Of a stretch of 64,000 nucleotides of DNA, positions 9,901 through 21,019 are shown in pieces. Source of the DNA: Bartonella koehlerae C-29 (GTDB lineage: Bacteria; Pseudomonadota; Alphaproteobacteria; Rhizobiales; Rhizobiaceae); the NCBI RefSeq assembly GCF_000706625.1, contig NZ_KL407334.1:151771-215770 (forward strand), written 5' to 3'. The notes below the pieces were generated by a model. That model saw only the letters and a program-made list of their open reading frames with translations. It had not been told where the DNA came from and did not search any database. Position 1 is the stretch's first letter. Every line of letters starts with the position of its first letter. Position numbers and translations under genes: made by a program.

Positions 9901-10590
9901 CCTTTTTGAAACAAAAGAGTTTTAAAAAAAAATATTCAAATTGATAAATCATCCAACACACTTTCCCATTGTTTTAAGGATATTCTAAGGACGTGTATGA
10001 TCAGATAGTTTACTTGATTTCTTTCCTGCTCTAAAAAAACAAGAAAAAGGTTAATTCTAGATTTTCAATTCATTCCTACCTTTTGTGGTTTTTTAAGAAA
10101 CATTTCCCCTAGATCCCAATCTTATCTCAGAGCTTCATCTGTAAATAGTATAATGCAAACACTGAATACCACTTTTTTACATTTATGGAAGTCATAAACC
10201 TATACCATCGCAATATACGTCCTTCGGGAATGACTTTACAAATGTTACCAATAATTTATAAATCGCTCTCATCCCATCTCCCTTTTATATGTTTTTTTAA
10301 TTTTAATTTCTTTATGCGCTTATAAAAAGTTTTATATAACAATACGCTATTTATGTATTTTATACAATCTACACCTTTTTTTATAATGTACTCTACCGCA
10401 TTTGAGCACCTTAAAAACAGCATAAAAATGCGTACTCTTAAATACAATCGCATCAGATTTGAAAAATTGACTATTCCAATCTTTGTAATTTAAGCTAATC
10501 TCAAGAAGAGAAACTTTTGGAAAAACTCTGCCAAAAACGCAAAAATACAATGGCTCATTTTTCCAAAAAATAAATGAAAAGAGGGAACAT
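9901..10590. other. Intergenic region upstream of acs
   Basis: Nearly 700 bases of AT-rich sequence without a supported gene. The acs promoter should lie in the last 200 bases. A purine-rich GAGGGAAC about 8 bases before the ATG at 10591 can serve as the ribosome site. I see no recognisable RNA gene or terminator. Confidence 0.4.
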
Positions 10591-12549
10591 ATGTCTGAAA
10601 AAATCTATCCAATACCAGATGATATCAAAAAAAATGCTTTGATCGATGAAGAGACCTATCAAAAATGGTATCAGGAAAGCATCAATGATCCAGAAAGCTT
10701 CTGGGCAAAACATGGTCAATGTATTGAATGGTTTGAGCCTTATACAAAAGTAAAAAATACTTCCTTTAACGGTGAAGTATCGATTCAATGGTATGAAGAT
10801 GGCATAACAAATGTTGCCTATAACTGCATTGATCGCCATTTAAAAACCCATGGTGACAAAATCGCACTAATTTGGGAAGGAGATAACCCTTATCACGATA
10901 AAAAGATAACCTATAATGAACTTTATGAACATGTCTGTCGTTTTGCAAATATCTTAAAAAATCACGGTGTTAAAAAAGGTGATAAAGTTACCATTTACCT
11001 AACCATGATCCCTGAAGCGGCCTATGCAATGCTAGCCTGTGCTCGCATTGGCGCTATTCATTCAGTTATTTTTGCAGGCTTTTCTCCTGAAGCAATAGCA
11101 GGACGCATTATAGATTGCGAATCGACTTTCGTTATTACCGCAGATCAAGGCTTGCGTGGAGGAAAACAGATTAATTTAAAAGACAATGTTGACCATGCTA
11201 TTGAGATTGCAGCTCGCCAGAATGTACATGTGGATCAAGTCATGGTCATACGGCGGACCTGTGGACCAATCCATTGGACAGAGGGACGTGATTTTTGGTA
11301 TCATGAGGAAGTATCTCACACCAAAACAGACTGTCCAGTAGAAAAGATGAATGCTGAAGATCCACTTTTTATTCTTTACACCTCAGGATCAACAGGTAAA
11401 CCTAAAGGTGTTTTACATACAACAGCAGGTTATCTTGTGTATACATCCATAACACATAAATATGTTTTTGATTATCATGCTGGTGAAATTTACTGGTGCA
11501 CTGCTGATATTGGTTGGATTACCGGTCATTCTTATTTGGTTTATGGTCCTCTTTGCAACGCTGCCACCACTTTAATGTTTGAAGGGACACCAACCTTTCC
11601 CGACAAAGGTAGATTCTGGGAAATTGTCGATAAACATCAAGTGAATACATTCTACACCGCACCAACAGCTATTCGCGCTTTAATGGGTGCAGGTAATTCA
11701 TTTGTTGAACACTCAACAAGAACATCCTTGCGTCTTTTAGGTACCGTGGGTGAACCTATTAATCCAGAGGCATGGGAATGGTTTTATCATACGGTTGGAA
11801 ACAATCACTGTCCGATTCTCGATACATGGTGGCAAACAGAAACAGGAGGACATATGATCACGCCCCTGCCTGGTGCAACACCGCTTAAAGCAGGCTCAGC
11901 CACACGTCCTTTTTTTGGGGTACAACTCCAAATCATAGATACAGAAGGAAATATTCAGGAAGGTGAGGCAGAAGGTAATCTTTGCATTATTGACTCATGG
12001 CCTGGACAAATGCGCACACTCTATAATGACCATGAACGCTTTATTCAAACCTATTTTTCCACCTACAAAGGAAAATATTTTACAGGTGATGGTTGTAGGC
12101 GCGATAGCGATGGCTATTACTGGATTACAGGGCGGGTTGATGACATTCTCAATGTTTCTGGACACAGATTAGGGACAGCAGAAATTGAATCAGCGCTTGT
12201 TTCGCATCCCGCTGTTTCAGAGGCCGCCGTTGTTGGCTACCCTCATACCATTAAAGGACAAGGGATTTACAGTTTTATCACCTTAATGGAAGGGACAACC
12301 CCAAGTGAAGAGTTGCATCAAGAGCTTATCAGACATGTCAGAAAGAAAATAGGCTCCATTGCCCTATTGGATAAAGTTCAATTTGCCTCTCAGCTCCCTA
12401 AAACGCGATCGGGAAAAATTATGAGACGTATTTTGCGAAAAATTGCTGAAAATAGTTTTGATAATCTAGGAGATATTTCAACTCTTGCTGAACCACAAGT
12501 CGTTGATGATCTTATTGCCAATCGTCAAAATAAAGAAATCGTAGTTTAA
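10591..12549 (+). CDS. acs: Acetyl-coenzyme A synthetase
   Basis: Activates acetate to acetyl-CoA through an acetyl-adenylate intermediate, in the cytosol. The 652-residue product has the family's usual length. The AMP-binding P-loop [11 protein letters not shown] lies near residue 263. The acyl-adenylate motifs [10 protein letters not shown] and YFTGDG, with ITGRVDD after the hinge, follow in order. The C-terminal [11 protein letters not shown] holds the lysine normally acetylated in regulated Acs. It stands alone between long non-coding stretches, so it probably has its own promoter. Confidence 0.97.
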   Translation: MSEKIYPIPDDIKKNALIDEETYQKWYQESINDPESFWAKHGQCIEWFEPYTKVKNTSFNGEVSIQWYEDGITNVAYNCIDRHLKTHGDKIALIWEGDNPYHDKKITYNELYEHVCRFANILKNHGVKKGDKVTIYLTMIPEAAYAMLACARIGAIHSVIFAGFSPEAIAGRIIDCESTFVITADQGLRGGKQINLKDNVDHAIEIAARQNVHVDQVMVIRRTCGPIHWTEGRDFWYHEEVSHTKTDCPVEKMNAEDPLFILYTSGSTGKPKGVLHTTAGYLVYTSITHKYVFDYHAGEIYWCTADIGWITGHSYLVYGPLCNAATTLMFEGTPTFPDKGRFWEIVDKHQVNTFYTAPTAIRALMGAGNSFVEHSTRTSLRLLGTVGEPINPEAWEWFYHTVGNNHCPILDTWWQTETGGHMITPLPGATPLKAGSATRPFFGVQLQIIDTEGNIQEGEAEGNLCIIDSWPGQMRTLYNDHERFIQTYFSTYKGKYFTGDGCRRDSDGYYWITGRVDDILNVSGHRLGTAEIESALVSHPAVSEAAVVGYPHTIKGQGIYSFITLMEGTTPSEELHQELIRHVRKKIGSIALLDKVQFASQLPKTRSGKIMRRILRKIAENSFDNLGDISTLAEPQVVDDLIANRQNKEIVV

Positions 12550-13145
12550 CCTAAATCCCAACGGTAGCTTTAGCTTGACTGCTCAAATTATCCCAGCTTT
12601 TCTGCTAAAATCACCGGTAAAGCACCAAACTAGCACCACCATTTTATTTGCCAACTCAAAATGTTGCGATTGCCCTTGTGTTGAGAGAATTCATGAAAGA
12701 TTTACACCTTTCTTAAATGGTTTTTACCCAAACATTGCTCTCTCTTATGAAAAACAAGAAAAAAGGTTTGAAATAAGAGAATCTACTGTTTTTGAGGCTG
12801 TCATTCAAATTGTAAAATGATTAAAAACAAACATTCAAAACGACAGAGTATGAATTCTACCACGGTCTGAAGCCATAAAGACACAACAGCTTTCAACAAC
12901 CAGACAAGAAAGACGCTCAAAAATAGAAAAAGTTGCCTGCACGTTTCTGCTAGAATCACCCTGAAATTCCTGCTAAAATCATGAATGAAAATAAATAAGA
13001 AAAATGTAACAATTGATGATATTCTGAGAGGTGCTCTTTTTCTTTTACTGTTTTTGTTATTGAAAAAAAGTGAAGCGTGTGGAGTATGAACCAAACCAAG
13101 AGCCTCAAGCAAAAAGAGCAAAGGTCCTTAAAATATAAAAGCAGA
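12550..13145. other. Intergenic region with short imperfect repeats
   Basis: A 600-bp gap between acs and ftsE. The open frames seen here (for example 12575-12820 plus and 12801-13121 minus) have no recognisable family or ribosome site and look like chance frames. The phrase tgctaaaatca recurs at 12603 and 12971, with a variant tgctagaatcaccc at 12948, and may be remnants of a duplicated segment. Confidence 0.4.
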
Positions 13146-13181
13146 AGTGATAACAGAAAAGTAGGAGTGATAACGAAAAGT
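13146..13181. promoter_or_regulatory. Direct repeat abutting the ftsE start
   Basis: AGTGATAACAGAAAAGT (13146-13162) is repeated 20 bases on as AGTGATAACGAAAAGT (13166-13181), one base shorter. The second copy runs into the GTG start of ftsE at 13180, and a TAGGAG ribosome site lies between the two. The arrangement could be an operator or simply a small duplication; the sequence does not decide. Confidence 0.4.
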
Positions 13182-13839
13182 GATTCATTTTGAAAACGTT
13201 GGTCTGCGTTATGGAATGGGCCCTGAGATCCTTCGTGATATTAGCTTTCACATTCCTCCAGGATCATTTCAATTTCTCACTGGTGCCTCTGGAGCAGGAA
13301 AAACATCATTAATGCGTCTTATGTTTCTGGCGCTCAAACCAACCCGCGGTCATATTGATTTATTTGGCAACGATACAGCATTGCTGAAACGACAAGAGCT
13401 CCCCGCATTACGACAACGTATCGGTGTTGTCTTTCAAGACTTTCGTCTCCTTGATCACATGACTACTTACGAAAATGTCTCTTTACCATTACGCATTAAA
13501 GGACAAGAAGAAGCAACTTATCGCAGCGAAGTGGAAGATCTTCTCTGTTGGGTGGGCCTTGGAAATCATATTCATGTTTTACCACCAGTTCTTTCTGGCG
13601 GAGAGAAACAAAGGGTAGCCATTGCACGTGCACTCATTGATCAACCTGAAATACTTCTGGCGGATGAACCAACAGGAAATGTTGATCCACCTTTAGCAAA
13701 ACGCTTGTTACGCTTGTTTATTGAATTAAACCGTTTTGGAACAGCTGTCGTCATTGCCACCCATGATATTGCTCTGATGGAACAAGTCGCAGCACGGCGG
13801 ATGCTTCTCTACAATGGACGGATGACAATTCATGAATAA
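13180..13839 (+). CDS. ftsE: Cell division ATP-binding protein FtsE
   Basis: The ATPase half of the FtsEX ABC complex, which sits at the division septum and controls peptidoglycan hydrolases through FtsX. The 219-residue protein has a Walker A GASGAGKTS near residue 36, a Q-loop (VFQDFRLL), the ABC signature LSGGEKQRVAIARA near 139 and Walker B ILLADEPTGNVD near 161. The start is GTG, preceded by TAGGAG. Its end overlaps the ATG of ftsX by 8 bases, indicating translational coupling. Confidence 0.95.
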   Translation: MIHFENVGLRYGMGPEILRDISFHIPPGSFQFLTGASGAGKTSLMRLMFLALKPTRGHIDLFGNDTALLKRQELPALRQRIGVVFQDFRLLDHMTTYENVSLPLRIKGQEEATYRSEVEDLLCWVGLGNHIHVLPPVLSGGEKQRVAIARALIDQPEILLADEPTGNVDPPLAKRLLRLFIELNRFGTAVVIATHDIALMEQVAARRMLLYNGRMTIHE

Positions 13840-14785
13840 GTCTTTTCCAATTTTTACAAGCGATAAACAAATCTCAACAGCTATTATTCCCAGCGATAAC
13901 ATTTCTGGGCAAGCACTGGTTGCAGTAATCGCTATTATGACGTTTCTCTCAAGTCTCACATTAATCGGTGTTGATTTTGTGCAACGTGCTTCTCATAGTT
14001 GGAGCAACCAAATTAGCTATGAAGCAACAATTCAAATACGCCCCATTGAAAATGTTGATACCGAAAAAGTTCTTCGTGATGCAGTAAAATTGGTTAAAAC
14101 ATTTCATGGTGTACAAGATGCCACAATTGTTGATCAAAAAGCGACAGAAAAATTGCTCGAACCATGGCTTGGAACGGGATTAAACTTGAATGAATTACCC
14201 CTTCCTCGCCTTATCATCGTAACACTGAAAGAAGAGGAAGAGATCAACTTTCGCGCCATCAATCAAGCAATCAAAACACAAATTCCAGGAGGTCAGTTTG
14301 ATGATCACCGTGTTTGGGTGAAACGTTTTTCGAGAATGGCACAAACAACTGTTTTCATTGGCGTGTCAATTTTAATACTGGTTCTAGGCTCACTAATATT
14401 GACGATTATTTTTGCCACACGCAATGCACTAGCAGAAAATGCGCACATTATTAATGTCTTATATTTTCTAGGTACTGAGACCCTTTTCATTGCACGACAA
14501 TTTGACTGGCATTTTTTTAAAACTGCACTCCGCGGTGCGTTCTACGGTGGTGCTATCAGTATACTTCTGTTTGGTGCTTTTTCCTTTTGGACAAACTACA
14601 ACCTAGGGAAAATTGAAGCCAGCCAAGTAACTGCTTTGTTTGGACATTTTTCCATAAGTTCCATTCCTTATGGAAAAATCATTGGCCTTATTTTATTTGT
14701 TTCTTTTTTGACCATGCTTACAAACCGAATAACCATTCTGGCACAACTTAAAAAAATCGATCAATGTGAAAATGGCTTATTTTAA
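13832..14785 (+). CDS. ftsX: Cell division protein FtsX
   Basis: The membrane half of the FtsEX complex. The 317-residue product has the expected four transmembrane segments: one near residue 30 (ALVAVIAIMTFLSSL), one near 175 (VFIGVSILILVLGSLILTI), one near 240 and one near 290. A periplasmic domain lies between the first two. It overlaps ftsE upstream and is followed at once by the DUF218 gene, so all three are probably one transcript. It is similar in size to rhizobial FtsX. Confidence 0.92.
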   Translation: MNKSFPIFTSDKQISTAIIPSDNISGQALVAVIAIMTFLSSLTLIGVDFVQRASHSWSNQISYEATIQIRPIENVDTEKVLRDAVKLVKTFHGVQDATIVDQKATEKLLEPWLGTGLNLNELPLPRLIIVTLKEEEEINFRAINQAIKTQIPGGQFDDHRVWVKRFSRMAQTTVFIGVSILILVLGSLILTIIFATRNALAENAHIINVLYFLGTETLFIARQFDWHFFKTALRGAFYGGAISILLFGAFSFWTNYNLGKIEASQVTALFGHFSISSIPYGKIIGLILFVSFLTMLTNRITILAQLKKIDQCENGLF

Positions 14786-15464
14786 TTTTATGACCCACAA
14801 CTCATATGACTCCCAACCATTGCCACAAGACAATCTAGAACCTTCTTTCCAAAAGCGTAAACCATGTAATTTACGGCATTCTTGTTGTTTATTTCGTTAT
14901 TTTCCACCAACAACATTTTTTCTTTTAATGATAGTTCTCTTCTTTTGCGCTGGTTTTGTTGTTTTTTCTGAAAAAACTGAGCAACTGACACCACCCTCTC
15001 CTCTACCGAAAGCAGATGCAATCATCGTTCTTACAGGAGGAGAAAACCGAATAGAAACAGGACTGGATCTCTTACAGCAAGGTTTTGGATCGCGGCTCTT
15101 GATCAGTGGAGTAAACACAACAACCACTCTCAAGAGATTCACGCGTAGTACACATATTACTCCCCAGCTCTTTGCTTGTTGCGTTGACATTGGGTATAAA
15201 GCGATTAACACAAAAGGAAATGCCGAAGAAAGCGCGTTTTGGATCAAAAAACACCACTACAAAACAGTGTACATTGTCACCCATGATTATCACATGTGGC
15301 GCTCGATGCGTGAACTCAAATACTTAATGCCTAATATCAATTTCATTGCCTATCCCGTTAAAAAGAGTAATGATGAAAGTATGATACAACAACTCAACAA
15401 AATACGCATTCTTGCATTCCAATATATAAAAACTATTCAGGTATATATAAGAACGGCATTCTAA
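14772..15464 (+). CDS. DUF218 (YdcF/ElyC-like) membrane protein
   Basis: A predicted inner-membrane protein with one transmembrane helix near residue 50 (TFFLLMIVLFFCAGFVVF) and a periplasmic DUF218 domain. Family hallmarks are ADAIIVLTGG, RLLISGV, the NTKGNAEES block and YIVTHDYHMWRS. DUF218 proteins such as ElyC and SanA affect envelope and peptidoglycan precursor homeostasis; the specific substrate is unknown. Its start lies inside the ftsX end (GTG 14766 or ATG 14772), which fits the conserved rhizobial ftsE-ftsX-DUF218 order. An acyltransferase gene often follows in relatives but is absent here. Confidence 0.85.
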   Translation: MAYFNFMTHNSYDSQPLPQDNLEPSFQKRKPCNLRHSCCLFRYFPPTTFFLLMIVLFFCAGFVVFSEKTEQLTPPSPLPKADAIIVLTGGENRIETGLDLLQQGFGSRLLISGVNTTTTLKRFTRSTHITPQLFACCVDIGYKAINTKGNAEESAFWIKKHHYKTVYIVTHDYHMWRSMRELKYLMPNINFIAYPVKKSNDESMIQQLNKIRILAFQYIKTIQVYIRTAF

Positions 15465-16029
15465 ACCTTTCACATCGGCTTTCTAAAAATCTTGCCACCT
15501 GTTGATCACTTCATGCGCTTCACTCCATAAAACTCGACAAGCAAACCCTACTCTCATGCAAAGCAGAACACCCCCCAAAAAAAAATACACTTGTGTTGCA
15601 CATTCATACGCTTTGTATTAAAGAAACATCTCTCAATACATCCCAAGCTCATCCCACGGCACTGTCCATGCATGATATCCCCCCTCCCAGAATTACTATA
15701 AAATCTATTTTACGTTTATAAATAAAAGTGCAAGCCGCACTCTCAAAACTATAATGCCCCCAATGTTGCAAACCTTATATGAGAGCGTTCATAAAAGATA
15801 CTTTCTCCTTTCTTAAACAAAATAACACGCCAATTTTACTTATGACATGCTAAAAAACGATTTTGATTGATTCATCGTAAGCAGATTTGAAATGAGAGAC
15901 TCCCATCAATGCATTAACCTGAGTACACACCACACACTCTTACAAAAACCTCATGTGTAAAATTTCAACATGAGCCTTATAGCTAACTACCTTAAACGAC
16001 GCTGTTTTACGGTACAATGAATAACTTAA
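15465..16029. other. Intergenic region, nothing recognised
   Basis: About 560 bases of AT-rich sequence between the DUF218 gene and the wrecked restriction gene. I find no conserved frame, RNA gene or strong terminator. Confidence 0.4.
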
Positions 16030-18600
16030 CATTTTCAGTTTCTCTCACTGCCAATTTTGGAAAACTGCGAATAATTTTCATTGTTTCTAAGCTTACAATA
16101 ATAATCCGTTGAAACAATTCTAAGGGATAAGCAGGGTTATCAACTATTTTAACAGCATAGCAATTAGCATCATTGATAAGATCTCTCGTCCTATCAGTTT
16201 TAATAACCTATCACTCCATTAATCCATTCAAGAGTTTTCTACTATTCACCACATAATCATAAGCTTCAAGAGGGATATTTTACACAGTAATATGCGCATT
16301 ATAAATCACTGTACTTTTGTCAACATCACCACACTTACCAACAAATTTCATCGCTTAAACACGATAAAAATGCACCTCATCAGAAATCATCCATGTGCTT
16401 GGATCACCCTGTTTATATGCAACGGGATATGGGCTCAACCTATACTTAATTCATATGCAACTCGCCAAGCTTTCGACCAACTTTAACAAAAGCCCAAAAA
16501 TCTTCTACTCTTTTAACTGTTGGAATATACGGAAATTGTTTAGACAGATTATGCGCATAACGTGTATGGTAATTCTCAGAATGCAAGATTTTATAAACAT
16601 AATAAAACAAGTCACCCCTTGTAATCATTTCGTCGGGATAAGTCGCTCTAAAATATGCCAACCATTATACACTACATAGCACGCGATACAGGATTCTCAC
16701 GCGTAAACTAACACTCTTCAAGCAACACCTGAAAAACAGAGTGCATGATAATATGCTATGCCGACATTTCAATCGCATCAACCTCTGTGAGAGTATCGTT
16801 TAAGTCAACACATAGTTCTACTATAAACTGATCAAAGGCTTATCGCGTTTCGGTATCTGACTCAGAGAGAATGCCTGTTAAGTACGCGATATGATTTTTA
16901 GCAATCTCAGCAATGTTACTAGCCCAATCTTCCCAATAATCACACATACCGCATTTTCGACAATCTTTGCCATAGTCGCACAAGAAAGTTCATCCACAGA
17001 GAAAAAAAACTCTCCTTGCACTTTCTCTGTAATAACGTGATTATACCCTGATATTTCAACTCCTGATCGTGCAGGTTGTTATAGGATAGGAAGATCCTCT
17101 ATAACCGAAAGGAACAGTCAGAAACTCAGAACTCTAAGTGACACCAATAATCTCAAATCACATTGCTCACATCTTGCCCTATGGATGCCTTATTAATCGT
17201 AGATCAAACGATCATCATCCGCACACAAAGTATTCAAAATTTCCAGATATCCCTATATTTATCATTGTTATTCAAAAGCCTGTTCCACTGGAGTACCAGA
17301 GGGAGCGCTAATTGGCAAAATCGTACCCCATTTTTTTCTCTCAAACCGACTCATCACACGCCCAACCGATTGGACAACATCAGTCTGACTCTTCCGTGGA
17401 TTTAAAAACACGATCGCATCAAAAGCTGGAACATCTATTCCCTCAAACAAACAACGTGCATTGGTCAAAATACGACAAATATCATCACCAGTATCAATTT
17501 TCAGCCAATCGAGTAAAGTACTACAATCCTTGGCATTGAAAGTGCCATCAACATGTTCGATCTCACACTTCAGAAATAGCTCATTTTCCGTATCCTCTCT
17601 GTTGATATAACCAAGATACTCTTTAACAACCGCAGAAAACTTATCACGGACCAGTTCAGAACTGTGAATATTTTTACAAAACGCTAAAGCACAATGCATG
17701 AAATATCGATCAACTTCCAACATCAGCCATCATATTTTGTTTTATAAGTGCCTTATAACACCTGATAATTTTCGCGGCATCATCAAAAACAAGTTCAGAC
17801 TAGTCATTACTAAGATGCTTTGGAACAACTGAACTCACGAGTTTTTTCATCCATTGCTAAGACAATAACCTTATAGTCAATTTAAAAGTCATTTTGTACC
17901 GCTCATGAAAAACTATGATAAAAAATGTTTTTCCAAAAAGCTTTTCATCATTCATCGAAGCAAAAACTGCATTCGCTTCATGTGCACAACTTTTTGCATT
18001 ATCACCAAAAATGAGTGGTGTTGCTGTCATATCAAGGCACTTCTTGGCACAAATAACATCATTGGAATGCACCTTAACAAAATTGGATCATCTTCTCCTA
18101 CCAGCGTTGCACCTGTTGTACGATGCGCCTTCATCATAAATAATGAGATCAAATGTGGGAAAACCATACTTTTTCTGAGCATCAGCAATCACTTGAACGA
18201 ATTGATATGTTGCAAACACAACAGTCATTTGTATCTGCAACAACATCACCCGCACGTTCTAAAAGTTCTACCGCATCAACTGTCCCAGGAAAAGCAAGAT
18301 CAAACATATCAATTTCAGCAATATCATCACTACTTTTACAATGCTTTCCAACCTGTGTATTGAATATACAGTAAAAGAGTGTAATCCGATTTCTGTATCC
18401 GTTGTCTATTCACGTACTATCTGTGCCATCAAAGCCAAGGATGGCACAAGAAACAAGACAAACTTCCCTTCCCCCGCTAAGTCCTCAGCAATCTTAAGAC
18501 TGGTAAATGTTTTACCGATACGTACCACAATGTTCTACCTAAAAACTTTAAGACTGCATTTATTCATTATTTACACAATGGAATATTACTCTCAACAGAA
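16030..18600 (-). pseudogene. Decayed type ISP-like restriction helicase-methyltransferase
   Basis: Minus-strand fragments follow the order of the large single-chain helicase-methyltransferases. From the 5' side they are: a P-loop remnant (RIGKTFTSLKIAEDLAGEG, about 18530-18480); the DEAH region (DLIIYDEA then HRTTGATLVGEDD); motif III (CLDMTATP, near 18030); and DYKVIVLAMDE (near 17880). Then come helicase motifs V-VI (NARCLFEGIDVPAFDAIVFL and QSVGRVMSRF, 17450-17360), a linker (YWEDWASNIAEIAKNHI) and the far C-terminus (DLFYYVYKILHSENY, EDFWAFVKVGRKLGELH, and SLETMKII ending near 16030). Many stops and frameshifts interrupt it. Most of the methyltransferase domain between about 16730 and 16660 has been deleted. 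An intact protein would need roughly 4.8 kb. Confidence 0.85.
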
Positions 18601-19033
18601 CCAATTAAGAAAATTTTACTTATCAGCAAAAGAATGGAATTTGCTCTTCACTTCCCTCATTATTCAATATCAAAATCCCATTCATTTTACGCGCTAACTC
18701 ATCAATCTATATGGTTCTTAGCTATATCTTTCTTAAAGAAAATAGTTTACAGCATAAATGTATAACCTTCTTGGACAACTTCATGCTTTTTAAAATGCAT
18801 CTAACCACACTGATAAATATCGAGAGAAGTGAAAACAGAAGACCAGTCTGCACGTCATTCTATAATCCATTTTTCACTCTTTTCTACCAGTATATCATCC
18901 GCTACATAAAACCGCTTGGTAGAACTTAACAAATATTTTGCTCATTCATGCTCCTTTTGTAAAAATGCTTCTCCAATAAGAGTTTCATCCAATTGGAAAA
19001 CATAACAACAAACATGCCTCAATTAATGACCGC
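18601..19033. other. Degenerate sequence between the restriction relic and macB
   Basis: This should have held the N-terminal nuclease part of the restriction gene, but I cannot recognise it; stops are frequent in all minus-strand frames. No terminator is obvious after macB, which ends at 19034. Confidence 0.4.
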
Positions 19034-21016
19034 TTAATCGCGTGAGAGGGCAATAACGGGATCAAGCCGTGAAGCTTGTCGTGCTGGCGAAAAGCCAAAG
19101 CATATCCCTATAAGAGTGGAAAAAGTAAGGGATAAGATGATCGAATCAATTGTATAAATTAGATGGATAGGCGCCTTAAAGAGCAAAAACAAACCACCGA
19201 TAGACATTCCAAATAGAATTCCCAAACCACCCCCAATGATACACACCAAAATTGCTTCAATTAAAAATTGCTGCAAAATATCACTCTGGCGTGCCCCAAC
19301 AGCCATACGCACCCCAATTTCATTGATCCGCTCTGAAACCGTAACTAGCATAATATTCATCACCCCAATACCACCAACGATCAGCGAAATAGCTGCAATT
19401 GAAGACACTAAAAGCGTTAAAATATGAGTGCTTTCCATGATACGATCATGGAATAACTGAGAATTTCTAATGAAAAAATCCTCCTCACCATGGCGCATAA
19501 TGAGAAAACGCCGTACCATAGTCTCCGCTAAATTTGAATCAACATTATCAGCAATTTTAACCGTAATTGCCCGGACCTGTGTTGTTCCAAGAAAACGCGT
19601 TTGCACAGTTGTATAGGGTAAATAAACTTGCAACGTACTTGAGGTACTTCCATTATGTTGCGGATCTACAACACCAACAATACGTGCTGGAACCTTTCCC
19701 ACATGAACTACTTTCCCAAGTGGGTTCTCATGACTATGAGGGAAAAGTACAGCAAGTGCTTCTTTTTCGATCACGAGATCAACAGCTCGATCATGCACAC
19801 CTTTCTGATCAAACAACCTCCCTTGAACCGCATTGAGTCCTTGTGTCTGAAAATATTGTTCTCCAACCCCAGCAATCACAGCATCCACTTCCACTGAACC
19901 AAAACGTATCGTAGAGCTTGCTGAAATCTGAGGCGTTACACCAGAAACATAGGGCAATCTTGACAAGGCTTCTGCATCAGCTTCAACGAGACTGGTTATT
20001 TTCTCCGATTGTGGATCAGATACGCTTTTTCCAGGCAAAATTGTTAAGGTATTAGAACCCAAACCTTTAAAATTCTCTAAGATTTTTTCTCGTGTACCAT
20101 TTCCCAAAGCCACCATTGCAATAATAGCGCCAATTCCGATAATCACCCCAAGCATTGTTAAAAAAGTCCGCATTCGGTGGGCATTCATAGCCAATAATGC
20201 CATAACAAATGCCTCACGAAACCGCTCCGCAAAAGAACGAAAAAAACCGAGTGTTTTTTGATCTTTCAGATCTTGTTTACTATAAAGAACTTGACTATCA
20301 GTTTTTGTTTTTGCAACTTTTGACACATTGTCAGCAATAATTTCTCCATCACTGATTTCGATGATACGATCTGCTCTTTCAGCCACCTGCATATCGTGGG
20401 TTACCATGATAATGGTATGCCCTTCTTGATGAAGCTCATCCAAAATACGCAACACTTCTTGACCGCTCTTTTTATCCAATGCACCAGTTGGTTCATCAGC
20501 AAGAATAACCTCTGCATTATTCATGAGAGCCCTGGCAATCGAAACACGCTGTTGCTGACCACCAGAAAGCTGATTTGGACGATGATGGATCCGATTTTCC
20601 ATACCTAAGCGTGTTAAAAGGTCTTTTGCACGTTTTCTTCTCACTTCCGGTGCACATCCTGCATAAACAGCCGGAATTTCAACATTACCAAGAGCCGTTA
20701 ATTCATTCAACAAATGATAGCGCTGGAAAATAAATCCAAAATGATTGCGTCGCAAAGCGGATAATTCATCAGCAGAGAGGAAAGCTGTTTTTTTCCCTGA
20801 AACCCAATAACAACCAGAAGTTGGTCGATCAAGGCAGCCTAAAATATTCATCAACGTGGATTTTCCTGAACCAGAAACTCCTACAATTGCTACCATCTCA
20901 CCACGCTTAATGGTAAGATTGATATTTTTCAAAACAGTGACAAATGTTTCACCAGCTGGAAACTTGCGCACAATATTTTCCAAAACGAGGACAGCATCTG
21001 CTTGCTTTGCTTTCAT
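19034..21016 (-). CDS. macB: MacB-type ABC transporter, ATPase-permease fusion
   Basis: The inner-membrane ABC component of a tripartite pump. In characterised systems MacB exports macrolides, peptides or lipid-linked molecules in a mechanotransmission mode; the substrate here is unknown. The 660-residue protein has an N-terminal ATPase with Walker A GVSGSGKST near residue 43, signature LSGGQQQRVSIARA near 150 and Walker B VILADEPTGALD. Then come a transmembrane helix near 285, a large periplasmic domain, and three C-terminal helices from about 535. It starts 3 bases after macA ends and belongs to a three-gene operon. Confidence 0.95.
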   Translation of the reverse strand: MKAKQADAVLVLENIVRKFPAGETFVTVLKNINLTIKRGEMVAIVGVSGSGKSTLMNILGCLDRPTSGCYWVSGKKTAFLSADELSALRRNHFGFIFQRYHLLNELTALGNVEIPAVYAGCAPEVRRKRAKDLLTRLGMENRIHHRPNQLSGGQQQRVSIARALMNNAEVILADEPTGALDKKSGQEVLRILDELHQEGHTIIMVTHDMQVAERADRIIEISDGEIIADNVSKVAKTKTDSQVLYSKQDLKDQKTLGFFRSFAERFREAFVMALLAMNAHRMRTFLTMLGVIIGIGAIIAMVALGNGTREKILENFKGLGSNTLTILPGKSVSDPQSEKITSLVEADAEALSRLPYVSGVTPQISASSTIRFGSVEVDAVIAGVGEQYFQTQGLNAVQGRLFDQKGVHDRAVDLVIEKEALAVLFPHSHENPLGKVVHVGKVPARIVGVVDPQHNGSTSSTLQVYLPYTTVQTRFLGTTQVRAITVKIADNVDSNLAETMVRRFLIMRHGEEDFFIRNSQLFHDRIMESTHILTLLVSSIAAISLIVGGIGVMNIMLVTVSERINEIGVRMAVGARQSDILQQFLIEAILVCIIGGGLGILFGMSIGGLFLLFKAPIHLIYTIDSIILSLTFSTLIGICFGFSPARQASRLDPVIALSRD

Positions 21017-21019
21017 ACT

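Noticed and set aside
12801-13121. Open minus-strand frame of 106 codons upstream of ftsE
   Set aside because: Phe/Leu-rich composition as expected from AT-rich DNA read by chance; no start signal, and it overlaps only repeats.
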